From Dasypus novemcinctus (lineage: Eukaryota > Chordata > Mammalia > Cingulata > Dasypodidae), in contig NC_080701.1 of the NCBI RefSeq assembly GCF_030445035.2, positions 19,622,798-19,686,797 on the forward strand: DNA of 64,000 nucleotides, given 5' to 3'. Position numbers and translations under genes: made by a program. Under the pieces are notes generated by a model. It worked only from the letters and a program-made list of their open reading frames with translations, had not been told where the DNA came from and made no database searches. Shown here one piece after another: positions 10,961 to 22,264 of the stretch. Numbering within the stretch: the first letter of the stretch is position 1; each line of letters opens with the position of its first letter.

Positions 10961-11755
10961 TTCTCTTAGGCAGAGAATACAGACCTGCCAGACGTACATA
11001 AAGCAAAAGCAAGCTTGGTTATCAATGATCACCTTCCCTGGACCCCACAGAAAGCAAGGGAGTTTTGCCAGCTGTCAGTAGGGGCTTTAGATCTACCACC
11101 GTAAGCAAAGCCCAGTATTCGCCAATGGGAGGGGTTCAGGTATCAGAAGAAAAAGACTTTTGGATCTACCTCTGCTGATCAGAAGAGAGAAGCAGCACAG
11201 AGCTTAGAGCTGTTAAATATGTATGTGTGTTCAGAGACCAGTGTACTCCTTCGATCGGGTCAGCCCAGGCTTCTCAAGGCTTTCAGAGAGCAGCCAGACA
11301 TTCTCAGGCCAAGCACATTTGGGCAGATGGCCTGCTAGTCCTCTCAAAACACATGGCTTTTGTGGCGAAGCTAGTGAACTAGCACGAAGTTGCATCCTCT
11401 TTCTTAATTCTTAGGATCTATTGGCTTCGAGCAGAGTAGGGAAGAGTTTGGTGAGCTAAGGGAAAAAAAAAACCTTACTACAAGGAATATTTGCTTGGAG
11501 TGTCCTGGTGGCTCCAGAAAGATTTTCCTGGGCACATGACTAATAGAGTAGACATTCTCCAGATGGGAAGAACAGTGAAAGGGCTTACCCACAAGCCATG
11601 GGATCGGGGTGAGAATAGGCACAGGGTTGGGAAAAAGCATGGCATATTCAGTGAGCCTTGTTTTTCAGTAGGATTGAGCCTTGGGGTACTGGGAGTACAG
11701 CAAAGATTATAGCTAAAGACATTGGCAAGGCCAGATCTCAGGGGGCCTGATATAC
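10961..11755. other. Unassigned non-coding sequence
   Basis: No family or gene is recognised. Small frames on both strands look like chance openings. Confidence 0.35.
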
Positions 11756-12085
11756 TAGGCTAATGAGTTTGTACCATACATTTTTAAACAAACTGTTTTC
11801 TGGTTGCTTAAGGAATCCTTTATTCAAATAAGCAAATATGCAGCCCATGCAGCCACTATAGCTCCTTGTTCCCAGGGCAGACATCACTAATCGATCACAG
11901 TGCTCTATTCTCTGAGCCAGAAAGCAGTTTTAAAATCTTTCATACAGGAACCCGGTGAACAGCCATTACCAACTGATCAGAGAATTCATGAATTAAAAGC
12001 TATTTACCATCCCCGCTTCTTAAGAAAGCCTAGGATATACTGCATGTCCCAGGTAAAGGTAAAATCTCTCTGGTTGAAGCCCTAG
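11756..12085. other. Unique, conserved-looking non-coding block
   Basis: A repeat-free segment of balanced composition with several homeodomain- or POU-like words: cttattcaaataagcaaata near 11820, tcactaatcgatcacag near 11885, and gaattcatgaattaaaagc near 11981. A plus-strand frame at 11900-12085 ends near a cag|gtaaag donor-like site, but no matching acceptor was found. Conservation is guessed from sequence character only. Confidence 0.25.
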
Positions 12086-12479
12086 GATGGTTGGGGAGGT
12101 GGGGGCAGCAGCAGCAGCTTGGGAGAGCTGATCGTGCACAGCTCTTCCGAACCCCAGCAGCACCACATTGGTGGTTTGAAACTGGTCATGGAACTCTGCA
12201 AACTCTACAAGTAAGGGCTGGGGGTTTTTGTTCTTTGATTTTTTTTTTCTTTAGAGCCAGTCGTTAGACATTTGCCAGCACAGTGCCCTGGGCAAGGGGC
12301 AAGGAACAGAAAGAGGGCACCTGGACTTCCAAGCCCTTGGCCATCCTTTCACCCTCTCCTTATGGCCCCTCAGCTGGCTCTGTTGAAACCACTCCTTCAT
12401 AGTTTGACAACCACGGCGGTAATGGCCAGCACAGAAGGTTTTGTGTGTGTTTTATTTTAAATCAGGTTTATAGTTCTAG
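12086..12479. other. Unassigned sequence with a short CAG run
   Basis: This stretch holds a short (GCA)4 run at about 12106-12118 and a T run near 12240. No gene or named repeat is recognised. Confidence 0.4.
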
Positions 12480-13760
12480 AAAGGTAACCTGGGCCACAAT
12501 GCTGAGGGGTATGAAATCAGAAGCAATACCAGAGGTGAGGATTTGCAGACTATCAGATGGTAATCTAACTGACCTTGTCAAAATAAAGAATGATGAGGAT
12601 TGAACTGAGGCAGGAGCTGCGGGAATGGAGAGGAGTGGAAAGACCTGTTGGACGTTAGAGGGAGAGAGTTGACAGGACTCAGTGAATGACTGGGGATCAG
12701 GGTGAGAAAAAGAAGAGAAGAGATTCTGACATCCAAGTTTCCGATGATGCTGCCATTCACCCAGACAGGATATACACAAGAAAGAGCACGTCTTGGTGGG
12801 AAATCGGTGATGTTGAAATCCCTTAGGCAAGCTGGTCCACGCAGCGAGCTGGCACAGCAAGATGATGCAAGGTGGCACAAGAGATTGAGCGCCTGTCTCC
12901 CACTCCGGAAAGTCCCAGGATCGGTTCCTGGTGCTGCCTAAAGAGAAGACAAGCACAGAAGAACACACAGAGAATGGACACAGAGAGCAGACAATGAGCT
13001 CAAAAACAATGATGGGGGTGGGGGAATAAATAAATAAATAAATAATTTTTTTTAAAAAAAAAGAAATCCCTTAAAGGTAGGTAGGTGGGGCTGAGACTCA
13101 GAAGAACAGATGGGCTAGGATGTGGGTGGGAAGGTGACACCAGGTGATTTGAAGGGATCACTCAGGGACAGTATGAAGTAAAAGGCCCAAGGAAGAAGCA
13201 CACACAGGAAACACAATATTTAAGGGGCAGGCAGAGAAATAAGTCAGCAAAGGACAGGAGAAGAACAATTCAGTGAGATGGGAGGAGAACTAGAGGAGAG
13301 CAAGGAGAATGAGAGAAAGGAGTGATCATTAATGTAAGATATTGGGTCAAGGTCAATAAAGATGAAGTCGATCAAAGAGTGCGTTAGGTTTAGCTGTCAG
13401 CATCTTCCGTCAGGAGGGAGAAAAGGAGCCAGGCTGCCCGTGTTTCAAGGGCAAGTGAATAGAAGGTGGAGATAAGTGAAGAAAAAGAATTCTGGGCTTG
13501 GAGGACAAGAAAATAAGGGGGGATGCGGGGTCAGGGGAGGACATTATTTTTAAGATGGACAACAGATTTCATTGTGATTTTTTGGATATGAACAAGGAAC
13601 CAATATGGAAGAAGTTGCCAATTTGGGAAGGAGAAGGGGAATCAGAGATGCCTTAAGGTCCTAGATTAGAGAATGCTTTAAGGGAGAGGAGGAACAGCTC
13701 CTCCTGGAAGACTGGAAGGATGGAGGTGAGAATAAATGCAGATATAGATATCTTTGTTGA
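12480..13760 (-). mobile_element. L2 LINE (antisense), split by a SINE
   Basis: The plus strand reads as reverse-complemented L2 reverse transcriptase to 3' UTR: attctgacatccaagtttcc near 12723, catcaaagagtgcg-like segments near 13370, and gggatgcggggtcaggggag near 13522 in the expected order. It is interrupted at 12826-13062 by a DAS-type SINE. The long minus-strand open frame at 12468-12968 crosses the L2/SINE junction and is an artefact. Confidence 0.65.
12826..13062 (+). mobile_element. DAS-type SINE inserted in L2
   Basis: It has a tRNA-like stretch with gagcgcctgtctcccactcc, then cggttcctggtgctgcctaa, then repeats of acagagagcagacaatgagc. It ends in (AAAT)n and an A run. An 11-bp duplication, gaaatccctta, flanks it at 12815-12825 and 13063-13073. 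It lies opposite to the host L2 and therefore is younger. Confidence 0.88.
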
Positions 13761-13944
13761 TTGCTGAAAACTGAAGGAGATTAAGCCTGATATTCTCATT
13801 TCTTTCTTAGGTAGAAGGCAAAACCAGTGCAGTTTCAGAAATTTTGAAGGGAATGGTAGAAGTTTGAAGTAAGCCCTGTGGGGAATGGGAGAAGGCATGG
13901 CACTCACAGATTCCAACCTACATTCTACTCCTTTCATAGGATTA

Positions 13945-14180
13945 CAGGATTTCCTTGTTCTCTAGTCTTTTTGTATATGTTGTGCTGCCTTAGCATGCAG
14001 CCGTAAATAGCACATCTCACACAGCATTACTACTGCTGATTTGATTTCCCTCTAGTGGTAAACCTAGATGGGGCAGGAACTTGCTTTAGTCTAGCAGAGT
14101 GCCGGAAACATAATGGGTGATAACAAATATTTGTTAAAGTGGGCGAATGATTAAATGAGTGGATGACTGAATGAGTTCAG
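13945..14180 (+). repeat. L2 3' end fragment
   Basis: The segment ggggcaggaacttgctttag, then a gcagagtgccggaaacataatg segment and aacaaatatttgttaaagtg with ATGA repeats, follows the L2 3' terminal pattern of a short end with repeated TGAATGAATGA. Confidence 0.6.
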
Positions 14181-14830
14181 TCCTATCAACTGAACTGTCA
14201 ACCAGAGTAGACATTGTGCCTTAATGTTGTCGGATTTCGCAATACATTCAGTACATAGGAGCTGCTAATCAGGAGGCATTAAAATGAACTGGGAAGGTCA
14301 TAGGGCAAAACACTGATGCAAAAATCAAGAAACGCATTCCGAGGGAGAAACTTGAGATGAGTCCAAGGAGGAATGGAATTCAAAACTAGCTAAACCTATA
14401 GGGAAAAACACAGCTACTCACCCTCTCCCAACAGCTCCCAGTTATCCTTTTTTTGTTGTTGTTGAAGTTTTAGGGAATTTATGCTTTGCACATCCCAGTG
14501 CTTCATGTTTTCCCTTTCTTGGTGGAATAGGCCAGTCCCACAGAGGGAATGCCAGTATCCCTCAGCCAACCTACTATTCTCCAGCTTTGGGGACCCTAAG
14601 CCTCACAGTCTAGAAACTGGGTCTGAGGTCCAAATTAAGATAATCGATTTATGTCAGCTGTTTCCCTGCTTTGTGGTTTTCCTAGTTCTAAGACCATGTT
14701 CCCAAATGCCAGTCCTCTGTAGTGATCGCAGGGAGAGAGAGAGAGAGAGAGAGGCCCTTCAGACAGTCAAAAGCACTTCCTCCCTGCCCTGCTCTGAGAT
14801 GTCCCATAGCAAATGATAGTGGCAGTGAAA
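14181..14830. other. Unassigned sequence with a GA microsatellite
   Basis: A pure (GA)11 run lies at 14732-14753. The rest is unique and unrecognised. The 111-codon plus-strand frame at 14481-14816 runs through the GA repeat and is not credible as a gene. Confidence 0.5.
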
Positions 14831-15135
14831 TGTCTTAATACAGCGTGTTGTTTAGCATAATTGATGTTCAGATGCAGCATCGGTAGAAACAAGCCCGGTT
14901 AATTGGTCTCTCAACCTACATTAGCTCTTGCATTTCAGCCAATTAGGCAGGGGACAGAGGGCCCTTTGCTTGGTCATTAGAGGCGTCCACCTCGAGGCAG
15001 GAAGGTGCAGGCAGTTAGGTACCGGAGCCGGTGAAAACGACTTTGATGAGCCGCGTGTGCAGCTGCACCACAGCTGGAGCCATCTGTCCACGTAGGAGAG
15101 CTAGACCTTAAACAGCCGACATTAAAGGTGAAAAC
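14831..15135. other. Unique, conserved-looking non-coding block
   Basis: Repeat-free, with motif-dense text such as ggttaattgg, cagccaattaggcag, gtgcagctgcaccacagctg (paired E-box CAGCTG words) and several CpGs near 14990-15050. This is the character of a mammalian enhancer. There is no open frame with domain content. Inference only. Confidence 0.3.
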
Positions 15136-15365
15136 AGGGAAGGGAGCATGCAGGAGAGAGAAGTCTGGGCTGTCCCCAAGGAGTGGAGAGCTGGAGGAGT
15201 CTTTGAAGATTAGAGATCGGAAGGGTTTAAACCCAGCACTGTCCCTCCAACAACATTTCTAATGACTTCTGCTCTCTGAGCTCCAGTGGGCTCAAGGTTC
15301 TGGAAAATGCCCTGGAAATGGAAAGGAAGAGCCCATTTCAAGGAGACAGTGTAGGCCCGGAGGGC

Positions 15366-15530
15366 CTTGCTGCTCAAAACGAGGCCAAAGGACTTGCAGC
15401 AGCACCATCACATGGTGGCTTCTTAGAAAACCAGATCTCAGGCCCACTCCCAACCCGGGAAAGCAGAATCTGCATTTTAACAAGAACCCAGATGTTTCCT
15501 TCACACATTAAAGCGTGAGAGGCAATGCTC
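15366..15530 (+). mobile_element. MER5A-like hAT-Charlie element
   Basis: The segments gcagcagcaccatcacatgg, ctcaggcccactcccaaccc, gcagaatctgcattttaaca and acattaaagcgtgagagg follow the MER5A internal order. Terminal repeats are too eroded for a certain target duplication. Confidence 0.65.
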
Positions 15531-15536
15531 TAGGTC

Positions 15537-15715
15537 AGGGGCCAGTAAACTAGTTTAATTGGGCCACAGCCATGTCCATCGTTTGCCCATTGTCCATGGC
15601 CGCTTTCATGCTAGAACAGCAAAGGTGAGTAGTTACAACAAAGATCTCCTTAAAGGCCTGCGAGCCTAAAACACTTCCTCTCCAGCCCAGTACACAAAGA
15701 GTTTGCCAATCCCTG
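15537..15715 (+). mobile_element. Short hAT-Charlie non-autonomous element
   Basis: It begins caggggccagtaaac and ends gtttgccaatccctg. These ends are inverted repeats of each other with few changes. The interior, ggccacagccatgtccatcg and ccatggccgctttcatgcta, matches the larger copy at 19114-19452. Flanking 8-mers ctctaggt and ctttaagc agree at five of eight positions. Confidence 0.7.
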
Positions 15716-16310
15716 CTTTAAGCCACACCAAGCTCTGTAACTAAGCCATCGGAACTTTCCTTTTCGTCTCCAGAGGGCGGGTTAGCACCAGGTAATTAAC
15801 TTGTTTAAATGTTGCCCGGGCTGTGATGGACTGCTGGGGCTCTGCCTGCTAGATGGTGATGATGATCTCAATTCCAGGGGCTTAGACATTTCAGCAAAAG
15901 TCGGCAAACACTTTGAACTTTCAAGACTGAGTCAGATGACTTGAAGGATACTTTCCCTAAAGAAAAAACTGATAAACTGACCCACATTGTAAAACAGTCA
16001 CCATTTCCACATTGCATCTTTGATGGCATATATATATATATATGTACACATTGCGACTAGAAGGCTTAACTTTTTTCCAAATATACCAAAAAGTTGCTTT
16101 GACTTTCTGCCAGGGTTTGGGGATAATTTTATGCCAATTACCCAAAGGGACCCCTTTCTCCTCTCTTCATTTTTCATAGAGGTGAAATGTTAGACAGGGG
16201 CTCTTTGAAAACAGGTTTGACTGCTCTGCCTTATATATGGAAAGAGGATCGCGAAAAAAGCATTCCTTAGTGCATCACTCAAAGAGAGCTTATGCAAAGA
16301 CTCCAATGAG
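15716..16310. other. Unassigned sequence with a TA microsatellite
   Basis: A (TA)8 run lies at 16028-16043. The remainder is repeat-poor unique sequence. No gene is recognised. Confidence 0.4.
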
Positions 16311-16399
16311 CAACTAATGGAGACAAAGAGGACTACTGCAGCAACATTTCTGAAATTGCTGAGATATTTTGATAGGAGAGCCTGGCCTGGAGCTAGACC

Positions 16400-16910
16400 T
16401 GCTCTTGCAAGAATATTAAAGAAGCACCTCATTGTGTTCTTGAAACCCTTGGAGTTTTTCCAAGCTCATGCTTCCAAGTCTGCCCCTGCCCCTCTGTCTC
16501 TCTCACACACACATACACACCCATGCGTGTACACATCCACACGGCCAACAAAAGCCGGGCTGCAGCCTCAGACTCCAGACGCGTGCATCAATCATCATTG
16601 CAGCCCTGCCAGCAGTCATGTAACTGCTTAAAGACCTCAGCAGCCTTCTGGCACTTAAAGGGGGAAAAAAACCATCTAATTAATCACAGGTGAAACAGCT
16701 TGGACTGTCTCCAAAAGCCCCTGAATTTACTGCCAAGCTTTGATGCTAATTTTCTTTCTAAGTAACCCCCTAAAGAAATTTACGATTAGGTAATTAAAGT
16801 AATGAATAAAGAGATACTTAGGTGGAGGGAAATGAGGAGAGGGAAAAAAGCCTATATTTCTATCCTGCAATAAAAGCATCTGGGCACACATCACTTGTGA
16901 ACCCCACCTT
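16400..16910. promoter_or_regulatory. Candidate conserved non-coding element with homeodomain-type motifs
   Basis: Unique sequence packed with TALE/homeodomain-like words: gcatcaatcatcattgc near 16585, catctaattaatcacag near 16672, and gattaggtaattaaagtaat near 16784. A degenerate CA run lies at 16500-16545. Repeats are absent. This resembles vertebrate developmental enhancers in gene deserts. No function was tested and conservation was not measured. Confidence 0.35.
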
Positions 16911-17999
16911 AAAGGTTCTCAAGTGGCTTTCTCTTGAAGAATATTTTAAAAATCAATATTTGAAAGACCAAAATGAGGCATATAAATGAGGTTGGGAGCA
17001 AGTCATTCTACCAGGGCCTGTAAGACAAGGGGAATGTTGCTGCCTTCTGCCAGATACTTATTCGACTTTTTTGTGTTTAATGGCATGGCTTGTGTCTTAT
17101 GGGAAGGTTGGTGATGGTTTCTCCCACTGGTGGCTACCGTCGTTGTGTTTGATTTAGAGATCTTGCCTTCCTCCTAGTCACCATTTCCCTGCTGGAATAG
17201 CACTTGGATTTCTTGTCATAATTGTCTAGAAAGAAGTGGCTCCAGTCTTTCGTCCTTAAAATTGGAAATGTCAGGGGAGGGCTTTGGATTTTATCATCTG
17301 AGTCTTGATCATTCCTCTATTTCTGACACTTTCCATTGGAACATTCCAGGAATGGGGAGTGTTAGTTAATTGGCTTCTTTAGATTATAGAATTAAACAGA
17401 AATACTCTGAGAGTCATGAATCCAACAAGTTTCTGCTCAACCCTTAAGTGCCTAGAGCTTCTACCCTGCTTGAAAAATCTTGCCAGCATCTATTTTTAAG
17501 TCTTAATAAACATGGCATAATAAGCATAATGCTTTTGTAAATAATGCAGAACCTTGAATTTTTGATTGAAAAGTTCTTTGCTCTGATTAATACCTGTTCT
17601 TCCAGATAGTTTACAAGGTTGATTGGAAGCAAAGATCAGGGCCAGTTTCCTATTTGGTCTCTGTGGGGCAGAATATGGATGCTCACTATTATTGATTGAT
17701 TATATTGCAGGTTTATATATAAAAAGGGATAGGAGAGAGATTGTTCTAAATAATCCTGACTCCAAGATAAACTCTGGGTATTTAGTTTTTGTTTTTTACT
17801 TAGCTATCGTATGACCTTAAACAGTTATTTTTTTCTCCTGAAAGTGAAGGGAGAAAAATAATAGAATAAGAATATTGACCTAGATGTGAGGTTAGTGATT
17901 TTTATTGTCCTAAGTTTTATTTCAGAACTGAGAGGAGTGAAAGATAAAACTCAGAGAGAGAAAATGATTTGGCAAGGGAGGAGGGCCAGTTCATGGGGA
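16911..17999. other. Unassigned, repeat-poor sequence
   Basis: Mostly unique. The part at about 17480-17640, with gcataataagcataatgc and gctctgattaatacctg, has conserved-element character. No splice-bounded frame with domain content was found. Confidence 0.3.
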
Positions 18000-18225
18000 G
18001 CTAAGACCACATAGGCTCTAAAGCAAGTTACATCTGCATTTGGAGACTGGTTCTGCCACTTACTAACTCTGGACTTTGAGAAATTGCCTTCTGAGCTTCT
18101 TCTTTTCTGACCTACAAAATGAAAACGACACTATTCTGAAGTTATTGTAACTATTAAATGAGCCAATGCTTATCATCATCATGCCTGGGACACGATAAAC
18201 ACTAATATATGCTTAGATCGTAGTA
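18000..18225 (+). repeat. MIR SINE
   Basis: The segments ggttctgccacttactaact, tttgagaaattgccttctga, gacctacaaaatgaaaacga, then ctattaaatgagccaatgct and gcctgggacacgataaacac match the MIR core and tail in sense order. Confidence 0.75.
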
Positions 18226-18769
18226 GGTTTCCTTACTAATTATTTTTCATCATCTTCTATTTAATTTGAATTTGAATTTTATTTAATGGCTTCACAATTT
18301 TTTACTGGTCTTTAAGGAAGGTGAGTTTTAGTCACAGCATGGCCCTTTGATGGCTTGGAGCCTGACGGAGTTGGACCTTCATGTTTGCGGGAGCTGGATT
18401 AGAGCTCGTTTGCTCTGCATAAGGAAAAGCCACGTAGTTCAGAGGCCTCCAATTCAGCGCCCCATCCTCTTCCTAGCAGACACAGTTCTCTGCAGAACAA
18501 CAGGAGTTTTGAACATTATTCTTCATTGAGGAATGAAAGACCGTGTCCTAAGAAAAAGAAATTTCGGACATGAGGGAGCCCAGGAAGAGAAGGGAGGATG
18601 GAACTGGGGCTCATGCAGGGATTTAGGAACCTTCTCAACCCCCTCAAATCAGTCCAGGTTGAAGGTCACCATCCACCCATCCCCAATACCCCAGGCCTAA
18701 AAGTCTCAGAGCCTGGCTCTCTCTGAGCCCTAATCTAAATGGCCAGGGAAGTAGGAGAATCCTGCCAAA

Positions 18770-18975
18770 TAGGAATTAAAAATGACAAAACAGTTGATTA
18801 GATCTGAGGTGACAAGAATGAGAAATAAAAGCTATTAAAGCGCATTTGCAACATGCCCTCAGTGAGCCAAGTTTCAAGGTTTTTCTCCAAAGATTATTAA
18901 TGGCATGACAGTGTTTTCTGTGCAGGAATCTGATATGTGAAATAATACCAGTGTACACACACTGCATTTTAGATG
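18770..18975. promoter_or_regulatory. Candidate conserved non-coding element
   Basis: A unique block with gaaataaaagctattaaagc and ccaaagattattaatggcat, plus a TCF-like cttt.aaag neighbourhood. It is free of repeats and CpG-poor. Assignment rests on sequence character alone. Confidence 0.25.
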
Positions 18976-19113
18976 GTAAGAAGGGCCTGCCCTCATTTAT
19001 TTAGTTTCACAGATTTGAAGAGACACCCTAATTCAGCTGTCAGGGAGAGGGCCCGGATAAGCACCCGGTACTTAGAAAAACAGATTTCCAGAGTAAATAG
19101 TTTTCTTCTGTAG

Positions 19114-19452
19114 CAGGAGCGGGCAAACCATGGCCCATGGGCCAAGCCTGGCCTGCCACCAGTTTTCCAAACAGCCAACAGCCAAAGAATTGTTTGTGCA
19201 TCTTATAATAGTTGGAAAGTATCGGAAAACTATATCGTAACACATGACAATTTTATGAAATTCAAATTTCAGTGTCCATAAATAGTTGTATTGGAATACA
19301 GCCATGCCCACTTGTTTTCATACTGTCTATGGTTGCTTTCACACTGCAATGGCAGAGTTGAGTAGTTGTGACAGAGACTGTGGGCCCACAAAGCTTAAAT
19401 TATTTACTATCTGAGCCTTTACAGAAAAAAATATATATATTTCCAACCCCTA
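19114..19452 (+). mobile_element. hAT-Charlie non-autonomous element with 8-bp target duplication
   Basis: It begins caggagcgggcaaacc and ends tttccaacccccta-like sequence, the inverted terminal pattern of this family. The interior includes ggccaagcctggcctgccac, gttgtattggaatacagcca, and ggcagagttgagtagttgtg. Flanking octamers ttctgtag (19106-19113) and ttctatag (19453-19460) agree at seven of eight bases, as expected for hAT transposition. It is the larger relative of 15537-15715. Confidence 0.8.
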
Positions 19453-19460
19453 TTCTATAG

Positions 19461-21200
19461 GGTTGGAGATATCATTGTTTCTCAAGATTTCTCAGCCAAA
19501 CAACTGACATTTCCTTGGCAAAATGAAAAGTAGTCCAAACTTAGCAAAGTACTAAAATGATTTTCTACAGAAGAATTTAGCCTCATTTTGTAAGTCACAA
19601 GCCGGCCTCAGTTTACCTGCTGCTCCCCAGGCACAAATGTCTGAGCCCCAAAAGCAAGTTTGGGATTTTGTAAAGAGTCACTGGAGTTAAAATACCTGCC
19701 AGGCCACAAGTGGCCAATCAGATCCAGGGGAAGATGGCTGCTCTACAACCCAAGGCCGATATCTATTTATTTCAGAATCATTATACACTGGAATCCCCTG
19801 TAGTAGGTGTTCTTGCATTCCATCTTGATCTATGAGAGTTAAGTGAGAGCCCAGAGAAGACATAAATCCTAATTATTTTCACATCCACCTCCATGTCATC
19901 ATGCAATCCTGGTTTAGCCCCATGACTACACTTTTTTTCAAGGTTTTAATAAATGGAATTGTACTCCTTTCTATAAGACTTCATTCCTAAAAAATAAAAA
20001 ATAAAAAAATGGCCATGGCTTCAATATGCACTACCAGTTGAGTTTACAATACTAGTCATTCTAGAATCTCAGATTTGCTTACCAAGTCATTTTCCAGTCG
20101 GTTTTACAAATGAGAACAAATGTGGTAATTTTGAGATGGTGAGAGACGTTGCTGCTATTCGGATGACAGAATGGATGGAGATGGATAATGAAGAACAGAG
20201 TCACTCTAAAATGAGAGCCTCAGACACCACATCTTCATAGCATCAGTCTTGAAATCAATCACTCAAGAACATGTTCCGAAGAGCCATGAGGGGCCAGGGC
20301 CAATGGGCATACCTCCTAATAGAACAGATGGACACACATGTTCACAAACAATGCAGGGGAAGAACAAAATGTATGTGAAAGAGGAGGGGCAAACAAAGGG
20401 GGTTTAATGGGGAGGGGGATACTGCCTGGGACATCCCCATGTAAGAGACAGAATTGAGTTAAAAAAGAAGCATTGGATTTTCCCAGTCAGAGGGTGGTAC
20501 TAATGGAATTTTGTGATGGGAAACACTTAAACATCAACTTGTTAATACCTTCATTACAATGCAGTGAGGTGGCAACCCATCTCTTATTTCTCAATTGAAT
20601 GTTCTTCCAAAAAATAATAATAAAGAGCCAACAAAAAACCATTGGCCAGTGTCTCACTTGCTGGAGGTAGGAAATGCTGTCATTTATGGTTTTTATAACA
20701 TAAAATGCTACTTGGGTAGCCCTATCTTTGGTGAGGTGGAGGGAGGAAAATAAGAGGAATCTTGAAACCTGTTGTTTTATCAGAAGAGATAAAAGTTGGG
20801 GACAAGTAGTGTCACTCTTGACTAATAATAGCTTTACCTGTTAGGGCTCCCCTGCAGGGTAAATCATCTTGAGATTGAACTGTGGAATGCATGTCAAGTG
20901 CCATCCAAAAGGAATCCTGAGCCAAATGCAGGAGCTGGGTCATAGAACGGACTTTTCCACTTAAGTCTTTTAGAGTTCTTTCCCATAAATCCTCCCAATA
21001 ATTTTTTTTCTCCTTTCCAGAGTACAGAATCTCCTATCTATAGATATAGAGATTTCTTTCAACCAAACCAGGAAGGAAAAAAAACAAACAAACCCTTGTT
21101 TTTGATGATGACGTTTATGAACGGAGGTGGGAGGGAAAGTGTGGGGTTAATTCAAATGACTTCCAAGGGTATTGTGTTTTTTTGGCTCTACATTTGACTC
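19461..21200. other. Unassigned, repeat-poor sequence
   Basis: About 1.7 kb of unique sequence with small A runs (near 19990 and 21080) and a TATAGATATAGA stretch near 21038. No gene or named repeat is recognised. Confidence 0.35.
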
Positions 21201-22264
21201 TTTAAAAAAAAAAAAATCATCCCGAGTTATAACTGTCACAACCAACTGGATAGGAATCGTGAAACATTCAAGTTAATGGTGTTGCAAAAAAGCTGCTCAT
21301 GTAGGAATCTGGCAGAAATGGTGTTTGAAAGCTGGGACCATGACACAATACCCAACTCACCGAATAAAATGACAATCACTTCAGAGCATGGGATGGCAAC
21401 AGAGGCCCTATGAGCAAAAGAATCCACTTCAAGCAGTGGCCCCCCGCCTCCTTCTGGGGGTTGCCAATAGATAAAATATTGGGGGTTGAAATTTCACATC
21501 TGCTCAGCTTTGCCTGTATCCTCAAGTTCCTGTCCTTTGAGAAATGCAGAGGCCTGCTAATGTCAGTGGGGTATGCCCAGCGCTTCGGGGTAAATTTCCT
21601 AATAATTGAGATTCCTGCAGGCCCTCCCACCTGGCCATGCAGGTAATAGCAGGCAGCTTGAGCAGAGGCTTGGCATTAGGCCGTTGTTCTGCTTATTTCC
21701 TCCCAAATAGCCGGAATGAATCTTCCAAGCAGCACAAGACCACCTCTAGCCCAGAAACTCTCAACAGGGAAATGAAGGTGAGAACAACTGCTCTATTTAG
21801 GTGCAAATGTATATTTCTATATATAGAAGGCAGAGCACTTGCTCCTCCATCATTGAGCTACCATTGTATACGCGGCGTGTAAGGTACCTCCGCTTAAAGG
21901 GGGAAAAAATAACACTAATTGGCCATGTGCCATTGCTATCATTAAAAACCTCTTTAACTGGAACAAAGTTTATCCCTGGTGAAACTCAGAAGAGGAAGAG
22001 GTGGTTGCAAGCTGCACCCGGGAAGTGTCAGCAGGTCTGAGCTCGCCTTTCTCCTCTCTCCTCTCCTGACAGTCACAGGAAGCCTGAAGCGTCTTTGACA
22101 CTCACTGCAATGATGACAGGTCCTCCCTGAAGGCTCCAAGGAGGCAAACAAATGCATTGTTCTCCTTGTCAAGCCGCCATTGAAAGGTGATCCCAGCTGA
22201 GCCGCAATTGGCCTCATTTGTTAGTGTTAGCAAGTGCAAGGCTGAAGCTCATTACCCCAAGAAA
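21201..22264. promoter_or_regulatory. Candidate conserved non-coding cluster next to CpG-rich block
   Basis: About 1 kb of repeat-free sequence. Notable words are caaatagccggaatgaatct near 21706, gcttaaagggggaaaaaata near 21892 followed by cactaattggccatgtgc, and gagattcctgcagg near 21608. Its character is that of enhancer DNA, and it leads directly into the CpG-rich block. No coding evidence was found, and conservation is inferred. Confidence 0.3.

Noticed and set aside
11900-12085. Possible coding exon ending at a cag|gtaaag site
   Set aside because: No acceptor, no partner exon and no domain. The block is better described as unique non-coding DNA.
12468-12968. 166-codon minus-strand open frame
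   Set aside because: It crosses the junction of an antisense L2 and a later SINE, so the frame is an accident of the nest.
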